A stretch of 48,484 nt of DNA from a virus: positions 1 through 48,484 of IMG/VR virus record IMGVR_UViG_3300018080_000252. One strand, 5' to 3'. A model generated the notes under the pieces. That model worked only from the letters and a program-made list of their open reading frames with translations, was not told the DNA's origin and ran no database searches. The translations under genes were made by a program, and so were the position numbers. Each line of letters starts with the position of its first letter. The stretch's first letter is position 1. Positions 47,182 to 48,484 of this stretch are shown piece after piece.

Positions 47182-47637
47182 CTACTCCTTGAGCGCCTTT
47201 GCGATCAGCACCACCCTCGGCGGCGATCCCTGCTCCGCGATCACCTTGCAGGCGTTCACCGAGGCCACCTGCTTGTCGTCGTGCCAGAGCACCCCATTGC
47301 CGGCGTCGAGCACCGCCTTCACGATGTTGTCGAGATCGCCCTGCTTCGTGTGGAACCGCATCGGCCTTGGCTTACGCTTCCGCCAGTCCGACTTCGGGCA
47401 GGCGAACTCCGCGTCGATCCACACCCCTACCGGCTCCTGCGGCCCGTAGGGCACGCCGGCATCCTCGAGCTGCTCCTCGAGCGCCTGCCGCATATGCACC
47501 TGCGCTGCGCCCTTCCAGCTCCGCGCCTCCACCGGCTCGTAGGCCCTCGCATGCCCGCTCACCGTCGTCATCCTGGGCCGTGGCTGAGCCAGAGGGGGGC
47601 CTGGTATCACCACCACTACGCACCGATCCCCCTCCAT
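47182..47637 (-). CDS. rusA: RusA-type Holliday junction resolvase
   Basis: A 151-residue nuclease. ATG at 47637 shares TGATG with the previous small gene. The C-terminal half has the RusA signature GDLDNIVKAVLDAGNGVLWHDDKQV, with the Asp residues that hold catalytic magnesium, and an N-terminal VVIPGPPLAQPRPRMT strand typical of the family. It should cut four-way junctions made during recombination or replication before packaging. Confidence 0.87.
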   Translation of the reverse strand: MEGDRCVVVVIPGPPLAQPRPRMTTVSGHARAYEPVEARSWKGAAQVHMRQALEEQLEDAGVPYGPQEPVGVWIDAEFACPKSDWRKRKPRPMRFHTKQGDLDNIVKAVLDAGNGVLWHDDKQVASVNACKVIAEQGSPPRVVLIAKALKE

Positions 47638-47741
47638 CACGCCACACCTCCGCAGCACAGCCATGCGGTCATCACGAGGAACACCACCGCCCACCCCACC
47701 AGCGCCGCGAGACACCCATCCTCCTCGGCGCCGTCACTCAT
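47637..47741 (-). CDS. 34-residue membrane peptide
   Basis: A small gene starting at the ATG at 47741 (overlapping the previous gene by 8 bases) and ending on the resolvase start (TGATG). It has an acidic N-terminus (MSDGAEEDG) and one membrane helix (LAALVGWAVVFLVMTAWLCC). Coupling to both neighbours supports translation. Confidence 0.5.
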   Translation of the reverse strand: MSDGAEEDGCLAALVGWAVVFLVMTAWLCCGGVA

Positions 47742-47913
47742 CGCGCACCCTGCTACGCCACAGCACGCCGACGCTGAACCATTTGAACGTCACGCCGGTC
47801 CACCGGATCCTGAGCCCGGCGACTCTACTCAACACACTGAGTAGAGAGAGATCCGCGTCCAGGTCGACCCGGAGCGGACCCCATCCCCATCCATGCCACC
47901 GCTTCTCACTCAT
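47734..47913 (-). CDS. 59-residue Trp/Arg-rich protein
   Basis: A gene from ATG 47913 (ATGA overlap with the previous stop) to TGA 47734. The product is basic and rich in Trp (KRWHGWGWGPLRVDLDADLSL, VTFKWFSVGVLWRSRVR) and could lie on a membrane or bind nucleic acid. No family is recognised. Confidence 0.5.
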   Translation of the reverse strand: MSEKRWHGWGWGPLRVDLDADLSLLSVLSRVAGLRIRWTGVTFKWFSVGVLWRSRVRDE

Positions 47914-48470
47914 GAATCCCCCCTCGGTCGCCAGCCGTGGATGCAGTCACAAGGCTGCTCCTCGTTTCGTTCGTTATCCTGAATCCATCCCTCGCCATTG
48001 CACCAGCCACACCGCTCGTACCCGGCCAGCACTGCCATGTTCTCCGCGACGGCGAGCTGCACGTTCCCGTGCCGGGCGGCGAGAAACACGCCATTTACCA
48101 CCGCACACAACCGCTCCTCGGCGCGGTCGGCTCGACAACCATGGCAGTCCCCATCGGGCGGCAACGACCGCCCGCAGACACCGCACTCGGCTTCGCGGAG
48201 CTGCTTGTTCTCGGCCTGCAACCGCTCGATCTCGGCTTGCTTTTCTTCTGCGATTGAGGCCCACCCGCTCGCATTCGTGACCACCCCGAGAGATTCGCTG
48301 TGATAAATCGCAGACTCCCGCAACCGCTCAATCTCGGATTGTTGTTCCTCCCAAACATCAATTGGGACAAGATGCCACAAACCCCTTTCGTTCTCTCGGA
48401 ATTCGCCCACGATATAACCAGAAAGGCTTTTGGGGAAAATTGACACACGCCCCACTCGCACGTCACTCAT
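47910..48470 (-). CDS. Hypothetical protein with coiled coil and two zinc knuckles
   Basis: A 186-residue protein. GGGAGAGGACG precedes the ATG, which overlaps the stop of the frame that enters from base 1 of the window. A coiled coil at about 38-95 (EEQQSEIERLRESAIYH, EEKQAEIERLQAENKQLREAE) is followed by CGVCG..CHGC (about 96-112) and CGWCNGEGW..CDC (about 153-173), two likely metal sites. No family is recognised. Confidence 0.62.
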   Translation of the reverse strand: MSDVRVGRVSIFPKSLSGYIVGEFRENERGLWHLVPIDVWEEQQSEIERLRESAIYHSESLGVVTNASGWASIAEEKQAEIERLQAENKQLREAECGVCGRSLPPDGDCHGCRADRAEERLCAVVNGVFLAARHGNVQLAVAENMAVLAGYERCGWCNGEGWIQDNERNEEQPCDCIHGWRPRGDS

Positions 48471-48484
48471 CGTCCTCTCCCTTC
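48467..48484 (-). CDS. End of the cysteine-rich gene that starts at base 141
   Basis: Reading down from 48484 gives five sense codons (Glu, Gly, Arg, Gly, Arg) and TGA at 48469..48467, in the frame that leaves base 1. The TGA overlaps the next ATG (48470..48468) as ATGA. This is the 3' end of a 52-codon gene if the window ends are joined. Confidence 0.65.
   Translation of the reverse strand, partial: EGRGR

Overview
The window looks like the complete genome of a temperate, podovirus-like bacteriophage, opened at an arbitrary point. A minus-strand reading frame that runs off base 1 continues in frame from base 48484 and stops five codons later, with its TGA overlapping the next start codon (ATGA). 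That is the same coupling used between most other genes here, so the two ends very probably join into a circle of 48,484 bp. The DNA is GC-rich (single 60-base lines in core genes count to about 70 percent). Shine-Dalgarno sequences and sigma70-type promoters are good, and secreted proteins carry signal peptides, so the host is a GC-rich bacterium, probably Gram-negative. I cannot name it. No window-wide search could be run; all family calls come from reading motifs.

Layout. (1) Leftward early operon: starts at the 9.72 kb promoter, runs down to base 1 and, across the join, from 48.48 to 45.57 kb. It encodes an excisionase-type HTH protein, many small Cys-rich or unknown proteins, a Sak4/AAA_24-type ATPase, an SSB-like protein, a Cas4/AddB-type nuclease, a second PD-(D/E)XK nuclease, a Toprim primase-helicase, a RusA-type resolvase and small membrane proteins. 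(2) Rightward lysogeny module, 9.76-12.06 kb: a CI-like repressor whose S24 catalytic residues are replaced, a membrane-anchored small protein and a tyrosine integrase. It is followed by a candidate attP made of a 3' fragment of a tRNA-Asp gene flanked by integrase-type repeats. (3) Leftward late operon, 44.29 down to 12.37 kb: terminase, portal, scaffold, SU10-like capsid, adaptor, tandem receptor-binding proteins, fibre, ejection-type proteins, a 3224-residue polyvalent protein, and lysis genes (amidase, holin). (4) A short rightward operon, 44.38-45.61 kb: four small unknown proteins between a strong promoter and a UUCG-loop terminator, in the place expected for host-takeover genes.

How it works together. 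Repressor and excisionase promoters face apart across a set of short repeats at 9.69-9.77 kb that could be the immunity switch. Replication probably uses the primase-helicase with host polymerase. A dense cluster of TGTTTCA repeats beside that gene is a candidate origin. Recombination would use the ATPase, SSB-like protein and the nucleases. No tape-measure protein is visible; the ejection-type proteins and the giant polyvalent protein suggest a short-tailed virion that delivers proteins with its DNA. The polyvalent protein carries a DnaJ-like segment, a complete-looking GGDEF domain and an adenine-methyltransferase domain, and is the most unusual object in the window.
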